Source of the DNA: Muribaculaceae bacterium
GTDB taxonomy: Bacteria > Bacteroidota > Bacteroidia > Bacteroidales > Muribaculaceae
Length of the DNA: 55,823 nucleotides
Direction: 5' to 3'
Assembly: GCA_017557625.1 (NCBI GenBank)
Contig: JAFYYG010000036.1
Coordinates: forward strand, 1-55,823
Part shown: in pieces, positions 17,442 to 25,472 of the stretch
How positions within the stretch are numbered: position 1 is the first letter of the stretch
Layout: every line of letters begins with the position of its first letter
Made by a program: the position numbers and the translations under genes
The notes under the pieces: model-generated
What the model was told of the DNA's origin: nothing
Databases searched by the model: none
Seen by the model: only the letters and a program-made list of their open reading frames with translations

Positions 17442-18773
17442 ATGAATGAAATTCAATTAAAAGAAAACCCCAATTTTGAGAATCTAGATTCTCAAAAAAC
17501 CTTCCACCTTCCACCTTCCACTTTCCCCGACTCAAAATCGCGGAGCGATTTTGAGTTAATGGCTCCCGTGGGGTCGTGGGAGTCGCTGGTGGCGGCGCAG
17601 CAGGGTGGGGCGGATGCTATATATTTTGGCATCGAGAACCTGAATATGCGCTCTAAGTCGAGCGTGAACTTCTCAATTGACGACTTGCACACTATAGCGC
17701 AATGGTGTGAGGAGCGTGGCATCAAGACCTACCTCACCGTCAACACTATCATCTATGACGAGGACATCGACTATATGCACCGCATCGTTGATGCCGCCCG
17801 CGAGGCACACATCAGCGCTATCATCGCCAGCGACATGGCGACCATCCTCTATGCCCGTAGCATCGGGGTGGAGGTACATATCTCCACGCAGGTCAATGTG
17901 AGCAACAGTGAGGCGGTGCGCTACTATGCCCAATATGCCGATGTGATGGTGCTAGCCCGCGAACTCAACCTCGACCAGGTGACGCGCATCCATGAGACCA
18001 TCACTGCCAGTGATGTGCGTGGACCGCATGGCGAGCCAGTACGCCTCGAGATGTTCTGCCACGGAGCTCTATGCATGGCGGTGAGCGGTAAGTGCTATAT
18101 GAGTCTGCACGAGGCCAATAGTAGTGCCAACCGCGGCGCCTGCCGACAGATTTGCCGTCGCAGCTATGTGGTAACCGACCGCGACACGGGCGACGAGCTC
18201 ACTATCGACAACAAATACATCATGTCGCCCAAAGACCTCAAGACCATCCACTTCCTAAACAAAATGGTGGATGCGGGAGTGCGGGTCTTCAAGATTGAGG
18301 GCAGGGCACGAGGTCCGGAATATGTGCGTACCGTGGCGAGCTGCTACAACGAGGCTCTCAACGCCATCGTCGATGGCACCTACTGCGACGAGCGCATAGA
18401 GCAGTGGAACGAGCGGCTGGCACGCGTCTTCAACCGTGGCTTCTGGGATGGCTATTACCTGGGTCAGAGGCTTGGGGAGTGGACCTCGAAGTACGGCTCC
18501 AGTGCCACCCACGTCAAGGTCTATGCCGCCAAAGGCATACGCTATTTCTCCAAGATTGGTGTCGCCGAGTTCTTGATGGAGGCTGGCGAGCTGCACGTGG
18601 GTGACGAGATTATCATCACAGGTCCCACCACAGGCGCGCTGCCCATGACCATCGAGGAGATACGCGTTGACCTCAAGCCAGTGGAAAAGACCGTGAAAGG
18701 CGAGCGTTTCTCAATCAAAACCGACACAAAAATTCGCCCCAGCGACAAACTTTTCCTCTGGAAACAAGTTTGA
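17442..18773 (+). CDS. U32-family peptidase-like protein
   Basis: 443 residues from 17442. The conserved domain starts near residue 39 (ELMAPVGSWESLVAA, GADAIYFG). It continues through the U32 core (HISTQVNVSNS, EMFCHGALCMAVSGKCYMS, NRGACRQICRR) and a C-terminal beta domain. Relatives act in collagen-like peptide degradation or in rRNA and tRNA hydroxylation, so the substrate is open. The first 39 codons are made of repeat DNA, so translation may really start at the ATG at 17559. If 17442 is used, the start lies two bases after the upstream stop, allowing coupled translation. Confidence 0.85.
   Translation: MNEIQLKENPNFENLDSQKTFHLPPSTFPDSKSRSDFELMAPVGSWESLVAAQQGGADAIYFGIENLNMRSKSSVNFSIDDLHTIAQWCEERGIKTYLTVNTIIYDEDIDYMHRIVDAAREAHISAIIASDMATILYARSIGVEVHISTQVNVSNSEAVRYYAQYADVMVLARELNLDQVTRIHETITASDVRGPHGEPVRLEMFCHGALCMAVSGKCYMSLHEANSSANRGACRQICRRSYVVTDRDTGDELTIDNKYIMSPKDLKTIHFLNKMVDAGVRVFKIEGRARGPEYVRTVASCYNEALNAIVDGTYCDERIEQWNERLARVFNRGFWDGYYLGQRLGEWTSKYGSSATHVKVYAAKGIRYFSKIGVAEFLMEAGELHVGDEIIITGPTTGALPMTIEEIRVDLKPVEKTVKGERFSIKTDTKIRPSDKLFLWKQV
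17474..17555. repeat. Palindrome + 7-base array + GGA hairpin
   Basis: There are three adjacent elements. A perfect 24-base palindrome centred on TCTAGA lies at 17474-17497. CTTCCAC repeated three times lies at 17501-17521, with a degenerate fourth unit. A hairpin with 11-base arms and a GGA loop lies at 17531-17555. All three are inside the open frame of the U32 gene, ahead of its conserved domain. Confidence 0.8.
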
Positions 18774-19038
18774 ATAATCCATGATGCACAAGATAATGCT
18801 TAATGCGTAATAATGAACGGTTTCAGTCGTAGGCTCAAGGGTTCTATATACGACTGTTTTGCCATCGTCTATTGTGCGTTAATCAAAATTGCCTCCCAAA
18901 ATATTGCTGTAGTGGGTGTCGATGCCGTGCAAATTTCTATATATTCTTGCAAATCTCATTTTTTTTATGGAAATTTGCACAATTTTTCACGTGAGTATTC
19001 AATATATTTTTTAATTTATTATCGAAATAAAATTTGAA
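18774..19038. other. Intergenic gap
   Basis: 265 bases. The first 40 hold a degenerate copy of the TGCACAA/TGCTTAA-type repeat seen after aat at 39264. The rest is AT-rich. No perfect -7 box, RNA gene or small gene is visible. Confidence 0.4.
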
Positions 19039-19683
19039 ATGAAAAAGTTTTTATTGATGACGATGGCCATTGTCGCCATGAATGTTGCAGCTCAAGAGAT
19101 TGGAACTAAACCATTCACTGTAAGGTATATTGATGAGGATAAGTTGTATCAGCAATATGTTGTGGCGCAACAGTATGTGGAGCTGCAAAATAAGCTCAAG
19201 AATGATTTCCAGAAAGCGCAGCAAAAGAAAAGCAAGGAGATAGAGACATTCTATAACCAAGTACAGAATAAGTATAAAAAGAACCTCTATAAGACACAAA
19301 AAGCGTTTGAGGCCGACCAGAAGAAGCTCGAGCAGATGCAAGAAAAAGCTCAAAAGGATATGGAGGCCATGCAAAAGAGCATGGAGGTTCAGCTCAACAA
19401 TGAGCAGATGAAACTTGCCAATGAGATTGACCTTTTCCTCGCTGACTATGCAGTGAAGAACGATTACGATGCCATTCTGCGCAAAGAAGCAGCGATGTTC
19501 ATCAATCCCAAGTGGGATGTAACCGATGAGGTTGCCGAGGGACTTAATGCGCGCTACAATGCCGCTAACGCTCCTGCCACTGTTGTCGATCCAGCTGTTA
19601 CAGGTGAGCCCAAGGTTGAGGAAAAAGGTGCTGCTGATATAACGAAAGAGGTGCCAAAAATTGAGGATGCCCCCTCTGAATGA
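19039..19683 (+). CDS. OmpH/Skp-family periplasmic chaperone-like protein
   Basis: 214 residues with a signal peptide ending near VAAQ (residue 19). The middle (about 35-130) is a long charged coiled coil rich in Lys, Gln and Glu, and is followed by a short conserved segment with DYDAILRKEAAMFINPKWDVTDEV. That is the pattern of Skp/OmpH chaperones, which hold unfolded outer-membrane proteins in the periplasm. The acidic C-terminal tail is low complexity. It begins a run of plus-strand envelope genes to 23739. This is probably an extra Skp-like paralog, since the main copy usually sits beside bamA. Confidence 0.75.
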   Translation: MKKFLLMTMAIVAMNVAAQEIGTKPFTVRYIDEDKLYQQYVVAQQYVELQNKLKNDFQKAQQKKSKEIETFYNQVQNKYKKNLYKTQKAFEADQKKLEQMQEKAQKDMEAMQKSMEVQLNNEQMKLANEIDLFLADYAVKNDYDAILRKEAAMFINPKWDVTDEVAEGLNARYNAANAPATVVDPAVTGEPKVEEKGAADITKEVPKIEDAPSE

Positions 19684-19711
19684 GTATAAACCTTTTAAAA
19701 CATAACACATT

Positions 19712-20152
19712 ATGAAAAAAATATTTTTAGCTTTAATAGCAGTGTTCTTGGTGGCAGGCGTTGCCCTCGCCGAAGACAAAATCGTTGAGATACCATTCAA
19801 AAAAGTTCCTGACTTGGCTCAGAGGACAGTGAAAGCATATTTCCCTGACAATACAGTGGTGAAAGCCGAGAAAAATAAGTCAAAAGACATGAAGAATCGC
19901 ACTCGCGTATATCTCGACAATGATGCGACCCTGGAATTTGACAAGGACGGCCACTGGATGATTGTGGACTGCCGCAGCAGTCACGTGCCCATGAAAATGG
20001 TGAATGGCATGGTTCAGATGTATCTTAATGCCAACTATCCTGGTCATGAGGTGTTGTTTATGGGACGTGAGATTAAGAACGGTGATGTCACCTTCATTCT
20101 CGATGACGGCACCGAGCTGCATTTCACCAATGAGAACACTATAATAGAGTAA
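19712..20152 (+). CDS. PepSY-like (DUF2874) periplasmic protein
   Basis: 146 residues with a signal peptide ending near ALAED. The mature part has two repeats of the beta-lactamase-inhibitor-like PepSY fold: RTVKAYFPDNTVVKAEK then VYLDNDATLEFDKDGHW, and YLNANYPGHEVLFMGREI then FILDDGTELHFTNEN. Such proteins are common in Bacteroidales, and their biochemical role is unknown. The gene lies 28 bases after the Skp-like gene and 6 bases before the PAP2 gene, so the three are probably one transcript. Confidence 0.8.
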   Translation: MKKIFLALIAVFLVAGVALAEDKIVEIPFKKVPDLAQRTVKAYFPDNTVVKAEKNKSKDMKNRTRVYLDNDATLEFDKDGHWMIVDCRSSHVPMKMVNGMVQMYLNANYPGHEVLFMGREIKNGDVTFILDDGTELHFTNENTIIE

Positions 20153-20158
20153 CGATTA

Positions 20159-21952
20159 ATGAGAAAAATCGGGCTGATAGCGCTGGTGCTTGTCGGTGTT
20201 ATGGGATTCCTTAATACTGCGGCACAAGAGGTTGAGGCTATGGATTTTTGTGACGCCAACTCCCCCTCTAAGATTGAGGGGGACAGGGGGGGTATGACAA
20301 GCGATTCTGCGATGCTCGTTACGGAGAGCGATGTCATCGTTGACAATGGCACCTATGATGCAGCGCCCTCGCCAAGTGTCGCATCTTTTGCCAGCTCCGA
20401 GCTTAAGCTCTATGAGCCGCCCAAAGCTCCCGACTTCAACTTCATCAAAAGCCGTACTAATCCTGCAGTGAAACCTTATCGCTTCCTTGACGACCAGACG
20501 TGGGTGGGCATTCCGCTTTTTGCGGCAGGTCTTATTGCCAAGGGCGAGAAAACGGCTTTCAGGCAGGACTACAACAACCCCAACACCAAAATTCGTCTTA
20601 TCAAGTATAATTTCCATAACGAGATTGACAACTATACTCAGTATCTGCCGTTGGCACTGACCATCGGCATGAAGATTGGTGGAGTTGAGAGCCGTAGCGA
20701 CTGGCCCAGGTTCTGGGCGTCGGCAGCAGCTTCGTCGGCAATAATGGCGGGATTTGTGAATGGCATCAAATACACCGCCAGCGAGATGCGCCCCGACGGC
20801 TCCACACGCAACTCCTGGCCCAGTGGGCATACTGCCACTGCTTTCCTGGCAGCAACTATCCTTCACAAGGAGTATGGTCTTACTCGGTCGCCGTGGTATT
20901 CCGTAGGCGCCTATACTGTGGCTACAGCCACTGGTGTGATGCGTGTGTTGAATAATCGGCACTGGATAAGCGATGTGCTTAGTGGAGCGGGCATCGGTAT
21001 CCTTTCGGTGGAATTGGGGTACGGTTTGATGGACTTGCTGTTCAAGAACCGTGGATTGCAGCGAGGTGACCTAAACGTCTATCCCGACCTGCGCGCCAAT
21101 CCGTCGTTTTTTGCTATCTCGATGGGTATTGGTCTTGGCAATAAGAACTTGACGCTGCCAGCATTCCATTTTGATATTCCGAGCGAGATTATGGATGGTG
21201 AAAGTTCCGATTCTGATGCGCCATTGGAGCTCAACTTCCGCTCGGCAACGGCAGTTGGTGTCGAGGGGGCTTATTTCTTCAACCCCTACATTGGCGTGGG
21301 TGGACGATTGAGAGTAAAGGCCACTCCTATCAACGGATGGAGCAAGTTTGCACTGAGCGAGGAAGAAGATATGCAGCAGTTTTTTAATGATCCTCTGTTT
21401 ATCAATTCTTCTCAGAACATTGCTCTTACTATCGAGAGTGATCACATCACCGAGTTTGCAGCCGATGCGGGTGTGTATTTCAGTTGGCCATTCTCGTCTC
21501 GATTTGCCTTAGGCGCTAAGGCATTGATAGGACGCAGCGTGATGGACGATATTGACATCAACGCAAGTTACTCAGGCGAGCAACTCAAGTTCAACGAGGA
21601 ATGCATGTTTGATGATAACGCTCTCATGTTCACTCCTTCGGGAGAAATGGTTGACTATAAGTGGGACTATATCGATGTCTCGGCTTCCAACTCAATGAAA
21701 TTTGGCACAGGCATCTCTTTAACCTATGCTCACAAAAACAACTTCTCATGGCGTGTGTTCTGCGACTATGACTATTCGCGCAAGACCTTCAAAGCCATCT
21801 ATCATCCATTGGGACTGATGGAAGGGCTGTCGCCCGATGTAGTATCTTTCATGGAGGTGTTTGGCTGGGATATGACCAAGCCGGCAGTGTCGAGCGTGAA
21901 GAAGAACTTGCACCAATGGGTGCTGGGCGGAGCGCTGTGCGTGTCGTTTTAA
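20159..21952 (+). CDS. PAP2-family phosphatase with C-terminal barrel-like region
   Basis: 597 residues with a signal peptide ending near NTAAQ (residue 23). The acid-phosphatase core has all three motifs: KYTASEMRPDGS (K-x6-RP), SWPSGHTATAF and NRHWISDVLSG. Family members remove phosphate from lipids or small molecules at the membrane or in the periplasm. The last 250 residues are rich in alternating aromatic strands and look like an outer-membrane-type beta region. Residues about 34-47 (NSPSKIEGDRGGM) are encoded by a G/C-rich repeat also found at 32541, inserted in frame between the signal peptide and the enzyme domain. Confidence 0.8.
   Translation: MRKIGLIALVLVGVMGFLNTAAQEVEAMDFCDANSPSKIEGDRGGMTSDSAMLVTESDVIVDNGTYDAAPSPSVASFASSELKLYEPPKAPDFNFIKSRTNPAVKPYRFLDDQTWVGIPLFAAGLIAKGEKTAFRQDYNNPNTKIRLIKYNFHNEIDNYTQYLPLALTIGMKIGGVESRSDWPRFWASAAASSAIMAGFVNGIKYTASEMRPDGSTRNSWPSGHTATAFLAATILHKEYGLTRSPWYSVGAYTVATATGVMRVLNNRHWISDVLSGAGIGILSVELGYGLMDLLFKNRGLQRGDLNVYPDLRANPSFFAISMGIGLGNKNLTLPAFHFDIPSEIMDGESSDSDAPLELNFRSATAVGVEGAYFFNPYIGVGGRLRVKATPINGWSKFALSEEEDMQQFFNDPLFINSSQNIALTIESDHITEFAADAGVYFSWPFSSRFALGAKALIGRSVMDDIDINASYSGEQLKFNEECMFDDNALMFTPSGEMVDYKWDYIDVSASNSMKFGTGISLTYAHKNNFSWRVFCDYDYSRKTFKAIYHPLGLMEGLSPDVVSFMEVFGWDMTKPAVSSVKKNLHQWVLGGALCVSF
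20259..20298. repeat. G-rich repeat inside the PAP2 gene
   Basis: The sequence runs ACTCCCCCTCTAAGATTGAG, a G-run, ACAG, a G-run, then GTATGAC. The copy at 32541-32572 has TTCCCCCTAAGATAGAG, a G-run, then AGTATGAC. They share the same order of blocks with small gaps. Confidence 0.7.
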
Positions 21953-21973
21953 AAAGCAATTAAATTTTATTAT

Positions 21974-22699
21974 ATGAGAAAGATAATACTCACATTATTA
22001 TTAACAGCCTCGGTCGTCTCTGTGGCAATAGCTCAAAACAGCTACATCCCTTACAAGACATTTGACGGCGAGCACAAGAACGAAATTTCAGGCTATGCGA
22101 TGGGTGGTAACAACGTTGTCACCGATGGTTTTGGAGGCCTTGCGGTTTCTTACACGCGTCACCTCACTCCACGTTGGCATGTGGGCGGCGATGCCCAAAT
22201 GCAGTTTGGTAAGGAATTGTTCTCAGTTGACGTGCAAGGCGGTTATCGCCTGCCCATTAAATGGGGAAATATCTCTTTTGATGGTAAGATTATGTACAAC
22301 TTCTATCACAAGTTTGGCTTCCATGAGATGGCCTATAACATTTCGGCAACTTGGGAGAGCGCTTACGTTGATATTCGTCTTGGCGAGACTCTGGTTCACT
22401 ACCACAGTCACGTGTGGGGCATAGGATGGGGATATACTGAGACTCCACTGCTCACCTTTGGCTTTGGCGTGAACATCCGTCACCGCGACAATCCCTGGAA
22501 CTTGGGACTCTTCTTCCGCAACTATGACGATTTCTACTACGAGAACTGGAACATCAACTGGGGTATTCGTTGGTATGCCAGAATCAAACAACGTTGGAAT
22601 CTCTTTGGTGAGTTCAACATCCGCCCAGCAGGCTCTATGAGCCAGCTTGCTAGTAAATATGAGGGTTCAGTAAAATTAGGTTTGAAATATAAATGGTAA
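21974..22699 (+). CDS. Outer-membrane beta-barrel protein, unknown role
   Basis: 241 residues with a signal peptide ending near VAIAQ (residue 20). The mature part alternates aromatic and polar residues in short strands (for example WESAYVDIRLGETLVHYHSH) and ends in KLGLKYKW, with a terminal aromatic residue as expected for BAM-assembled barrels. No enzyme motif is seen. It lies 21 bases after the PAP2 gene, and its stop codon overlaps possible starts of the next gene, so it belongs to the same transcript. Confidence 0.65.
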   Translation: MRKIILTLLLTASVVSVAIAQNSYIPYKTFDGEHKNEISGYAMGGNNVVTDGFGGLAVSYTRHLTPRWHVGGDAQMQFGKELFSVDVQGGYRLPIKWGNISFDGKIMYNFYHKFGFHEMAYNISATWESAYVDIRLGETLVHYHSHVWGIGWGYTETPLLTFGFGVNIRHRDNPWNLGLFFRNYDDFYYENWNINWGIRWYARIKQRWNLFGEFNIRPAGSMSQLASKYEGSVKLGLKYKW

Positions 22700-22701
22700 G
22701 A

Positions 22702-23739
22702 ATGACAATGAAAGCAAGACATATATATATTGCAGCTACACTGGCTGCTGTAGCAATGCTCAACACCTCATGCGAGAAAGTAAGCCCACAGGGTGTGCTC
22801 ATGGCAGGAACTGCTGTTGAGGACCGTGTGGAGATGTCCTACAAATATTATCGGGAAAACAACATGGAGCAGAAGTTTGACTACGATTTGGAAGATTTTA
22901 CCAAAGATGGATATTCATTCCTCGTTGGAGCCGACAGTCACATCACCACCGACTTGGGACGCATGAACGAGATGTTCCAGATAGGTCTAGACAACGACGA
23001 CCTTTTCTTCTGCCATTTGGGCGACATCGCCGACACCAAGCCCGATTATTACATTAATCTTCAAAATTGCCTTTCTGAAGCCAAAGTTAAATATGTAGAG
23101 AAGTATTACACCTTCGATGAGGAGACTCATGAGTACTACCGCAAAGGTGCACAAATCCCGCTCCCTAAAGAATATCGTGACATCCAGTTCCCATTCTTTC
23201 CAGTGGTAGGTAATCACGATCTCACTCATAACGGCTGGGCATTGTGGAGCAACATCTTTGGCTCATCGTTCTACGAGTTTGAAGTAGCTGTTGGAGTCGA
23301 TGATAATGGTAAACTAATATGTGACCATTTCATCTTCCTCGATACTGCAAGCGGTACGCTGGGCAAACTGCAGGTTGACCTTATTGAGCAAGGAGTGCTT
23401 GATGGCAAAAACTATTACAATTACCGTTACACCTTTGTCTTTAGCCACACCAACATCTTCCTGCCACAACACATGCAGTTCGCTTCAACATTCCCACGTG
23501 AGGAAGCCTACTTCTTGCTCAAGCAGTTCGACAAGTGGGAAGCATCGATTGTGTTCTGCGGACATGTGCACAAGTGGGATGAACAAGTTTTCAACGGGGT
23601 TTACTTCCTGACTCTTGACTCAATGAGCGAGCGCAACAGTCCCGAACCAGGCGACTATCTCGTGCGCGTGAATATCGACAAGGATGGAATCCTCGATATC
23701 GAGAAGGTGCACATGAGCTATGTGGCGCCAAAGAAATAA
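22702..23739 (+). CDS. Metallophosphoesterase lipoprotein
   Basis: 345 residues from the ATG at 22702. ATGs at 22693 and 22708 are also in frame, the first overlapping the previous stop. The lipoprotein signal ends at LNTSC. Calcineurin-like metal motifs are present in order: VGADSHIT (the usual D-x-H shifted to D-S-H), HLGDIADT (GD), VVGNHDLTH (GNHD), FSHTNIF and FCGHVHKW (GHxH). The target is unknown; phosphomonoesters or phosphodiesters in the periplasm are likely. It closes the envelope gene run that begins at 19039 and is followed by a hairpin terminator. Confidence 0.8.
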   Translation: MTMKARHIYIAATLAAVAMLNTSCEKVSPQGVLMAGTAVEDRVEMSYKYYRENNMEQKFDYDLEDFTKDGYSFLVGADSHITTDLGRMNEMFQIGLDNDDLFFCHLGDIADTKPDYYINLQNCLSEAKVKYVEKYYTFDEETHEYYRKGAQIPLPKEYRDIQFPFFPVVGNHDLTHNGWALWSNIFGSSFYEFEVAVGVDDNGKLICDHFIFLDTASGTLGKLQVDLIEQGVLDGKNYYNYRYTFVFSHTNIFLPQHMQFASTFPREEAYFLLKQFDKWEASIVFCGHVHKWDEQVFNGVYFLTLDSMSERNSPEPGDYLVRVNIDKDGILDIEKVHMSYVAPKK

Positions 23740-23758
23740 GATTCCCGCTATAAACTAA

Positions 23759-23793
23759 AAGAAAGTGCTGCGAGTTTTTCGCCGCACTTTCTT
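23759..23793. terminator. Terminator between convergent genes
   Basis: AAGAAAGTGC (23759-23768) pairs with GCACTTTCTT (23784-23793). The inner bases GCG/CGC extend the stem. It lies between the plus-strand metallophosphoesterase and the minus-strand patatin gene and could serve both. Confidence 0.75.
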
Positions 23794-23896
23794 ATATGTT
23801 CCCAATTCTTCAAAACAGGCAGAATGCAGAATTTATTGGTTAATGAAAACTAGTGGTGCCCACATTTTGTTACAGCAACGTCTCTTTTTGTGGTCA

Positions 23897-24865
23897 TTAA
23901 TGCCTATTTTTCTTTTGTGTCAACGCTTTTATTTTTGTTGTATTAATTTTGGCGCCTTTATATCCTAAACTCATCATTTCATTCGCGTCATCTTCACTAA
24001 AGCTTGTAATGGAAAATTTTTTAGAGATTTTGTCGTCATTGAAGGGGTTAATGCAAATGTCGGCATCTTCCCAGTTCTTATTGTGCTTATTTATGTCGTC
24101 CGAATGAGTTAAACACCAATCAATCAGCCAATGTACTAATTTGATATTGATATTCTTTTTATTATTATGTTTTTGCATCTCCAAGTCAACAGCAATCACA
24201 ATTACCTTCTCTTCCTCCATTTCTGCCCCCATTTTTTTGACTACATCAACAGGTAGGTTGTTGAGCATTCCGCCATCAACTAGTTCCATGCCGTTATAGT
24301 TGACAGGGCCATAGCCTAACGGGTATGTCATTGACGCTCGTATAGCTCTTGCCATATCGTCATCAGAATCAAAAACATACTCTTTGAGATCATTATTGTC
24401 TATGATTTGAGATGCGGTGCAGCGGAACTTGATTTTTGCATCCCCTATACGTGTGCAACCTTTTTCTGCCAGTACTCTGCGCAGGTTGTTTTCAAGAACA
24501 TCTCCCTTGACGAGACCTAAGAAAGACCTGTCCCCGGCAATACTGAAGATGGCCTTTTTATCAAACAGCGAAAGCCAATCTTCGTTACGCCATAGCGAAT
24601 CAATTTCATTGGCAGTATAACCAGCCGCATAAAGTCCTCCCACTAATGCGCCCATACTGGTTCCAGCGATATAGTCAATTTTTATACCTTCTTCATCCAA
24701 GAATTTCAACACGCCAATCTCGGCAGCGGCCTTGGCACCACCTCCACCCAAAGCAAGTCCAATTTTAGGGCCATCATTTGAGGCTCTATGAGTTTTTTTG
24801 CGGCAGGCATAACAAATCGCGCATAACAATAATGCTCCAAATAATATAATGATAGTTTTTTTCAT
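23897..24865 (-). CDS. Patatin-like phospholipase, membrane-anchored
   Basis: 322 residues. The N-terminus is a hydrophobic segment ending at Cys15-Cys21 (ALLLCAICYAC), fitting a lipoprotein or membrane anchor. The patatin catalytic set is complete: oxyanion loop LALGGGGAK, nucleophile elbow GTSMG (Ser70) and DGG with Asp197. Such enzymes release fatty acids from lipids. The gene ends a minus-strand series with a small lipoprotein (19 bases upstream), an exported CHAT protease and a ClbS-like protein. The unusual C-terminal segment after about 210 is Lys- and Asn-rich and not recognised. Confidence 0.85.
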   Translation of the reverse strand: MKKTIIILFGALLLCAICYACRKKTHRASNDGPKIGLALGGGGAKAAAEIGVLKFLDEEGIKIDYIAGTSMGALVGGLYAAGYTANEIDSLWRNEDWLSLFDKKAIFSIAGDRSFLGLVKGDVLENNLRRVLAEKGCTRIGDAKIKFRCTASQIIDNNDLKEYVFDSDDDMARAIRASMTYPLGYGPVNYNGMELVDGGMLNNLPVDVVKKMGAEMEEEKVIVIAVDLEMQKHNNKKNINIKLVHWLIDWCLTHSDDINKHNKNWEDADICINPFNDDKISKKFSITSFSEDDANEMMSLGYKGAKINTTKIKALTQKKNRH

Positions 24866-24884
24866 GAGTGTGTTATAGTGTAGC

Positions 24885-25382
24885 TTAATCTGTTTCTTTG
24901 TGATAGATAAACTGTGTTATAGGGATGGAATCCCAACCACCTTGCTTTTCAAGAATACCTTGAATCTTATATTCTATCTTTCTTTTAAAACTAATATAAT
25001 ACACATCATTACGGTCAAATTTTACCGTGGCTAAGAAATCACGATCATTGAAGGGGTCTCCAAGATATTTTCCATTAATTCGACCTTCAAAAGAAAAAGT
25101 GCCACTAACTCCGTATGTATTAGTAAGAGTATCTGATAGATAGACATTCTTAACTTTAATGGACGTGTTGATATACGTTCGTTTGTTCCATTTTTTGGAG
25201 AAATTATCGATTAAGAAACTATCAAGCAGATTCTCATAAAACTCGTAGTTCTCGGGATCCTCATATGGATTGATTCTTTCGCTCACGATTTTGTGACGAT
25301 GTTTATATTTATGTTTATTGCAAGAAGCAAATGACAGCACTGTTGCAACAATCATCAGTATGGGTAAATAATACAATTTCAT
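24885..25382 (-). CDS. Small lipoprotein, unknown function
   Basis: 165 residues with a lipoprotein signal ending LSFASC. The mature N-terminus is strongly basic (NKHKYKHRHK), followed by an alpha/beta region without recognisable motifs (YENLLDSFLIDNFSKKW, TFSFEGRINGKYLGDPFNDR). It lies between the exported CHAT protease and the patatin gene, 90 and 19 bases away, on the same strand. A role linked to those two proteins is possible but not shown by the sequence. Confidence 0.65.
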   Translation of the reverse strand: MKLYYLPILMIVATVLSFASCNKHKYKHRHKIVSERINPYEDPENYEFYENLLDSFLIDNFSKKWNKRTYINTSIKVKNVYLSDTLTNTYGVSGTFSFEGRINGKYLGDPFNDRDFLATVKFDRNDVYYISFKRKIEYKIQGILEKQGGWDSIPITQFIYHKETD

Positions 25383-25472
25383 TTCGTGGTTTTGTTGAAG
25401 TTTTTATTTGTTATCTATTGCCTTGCTCGCGGTTCGTGTTGTTTTAACAATATTTCTTGAGTTAAATGCATG

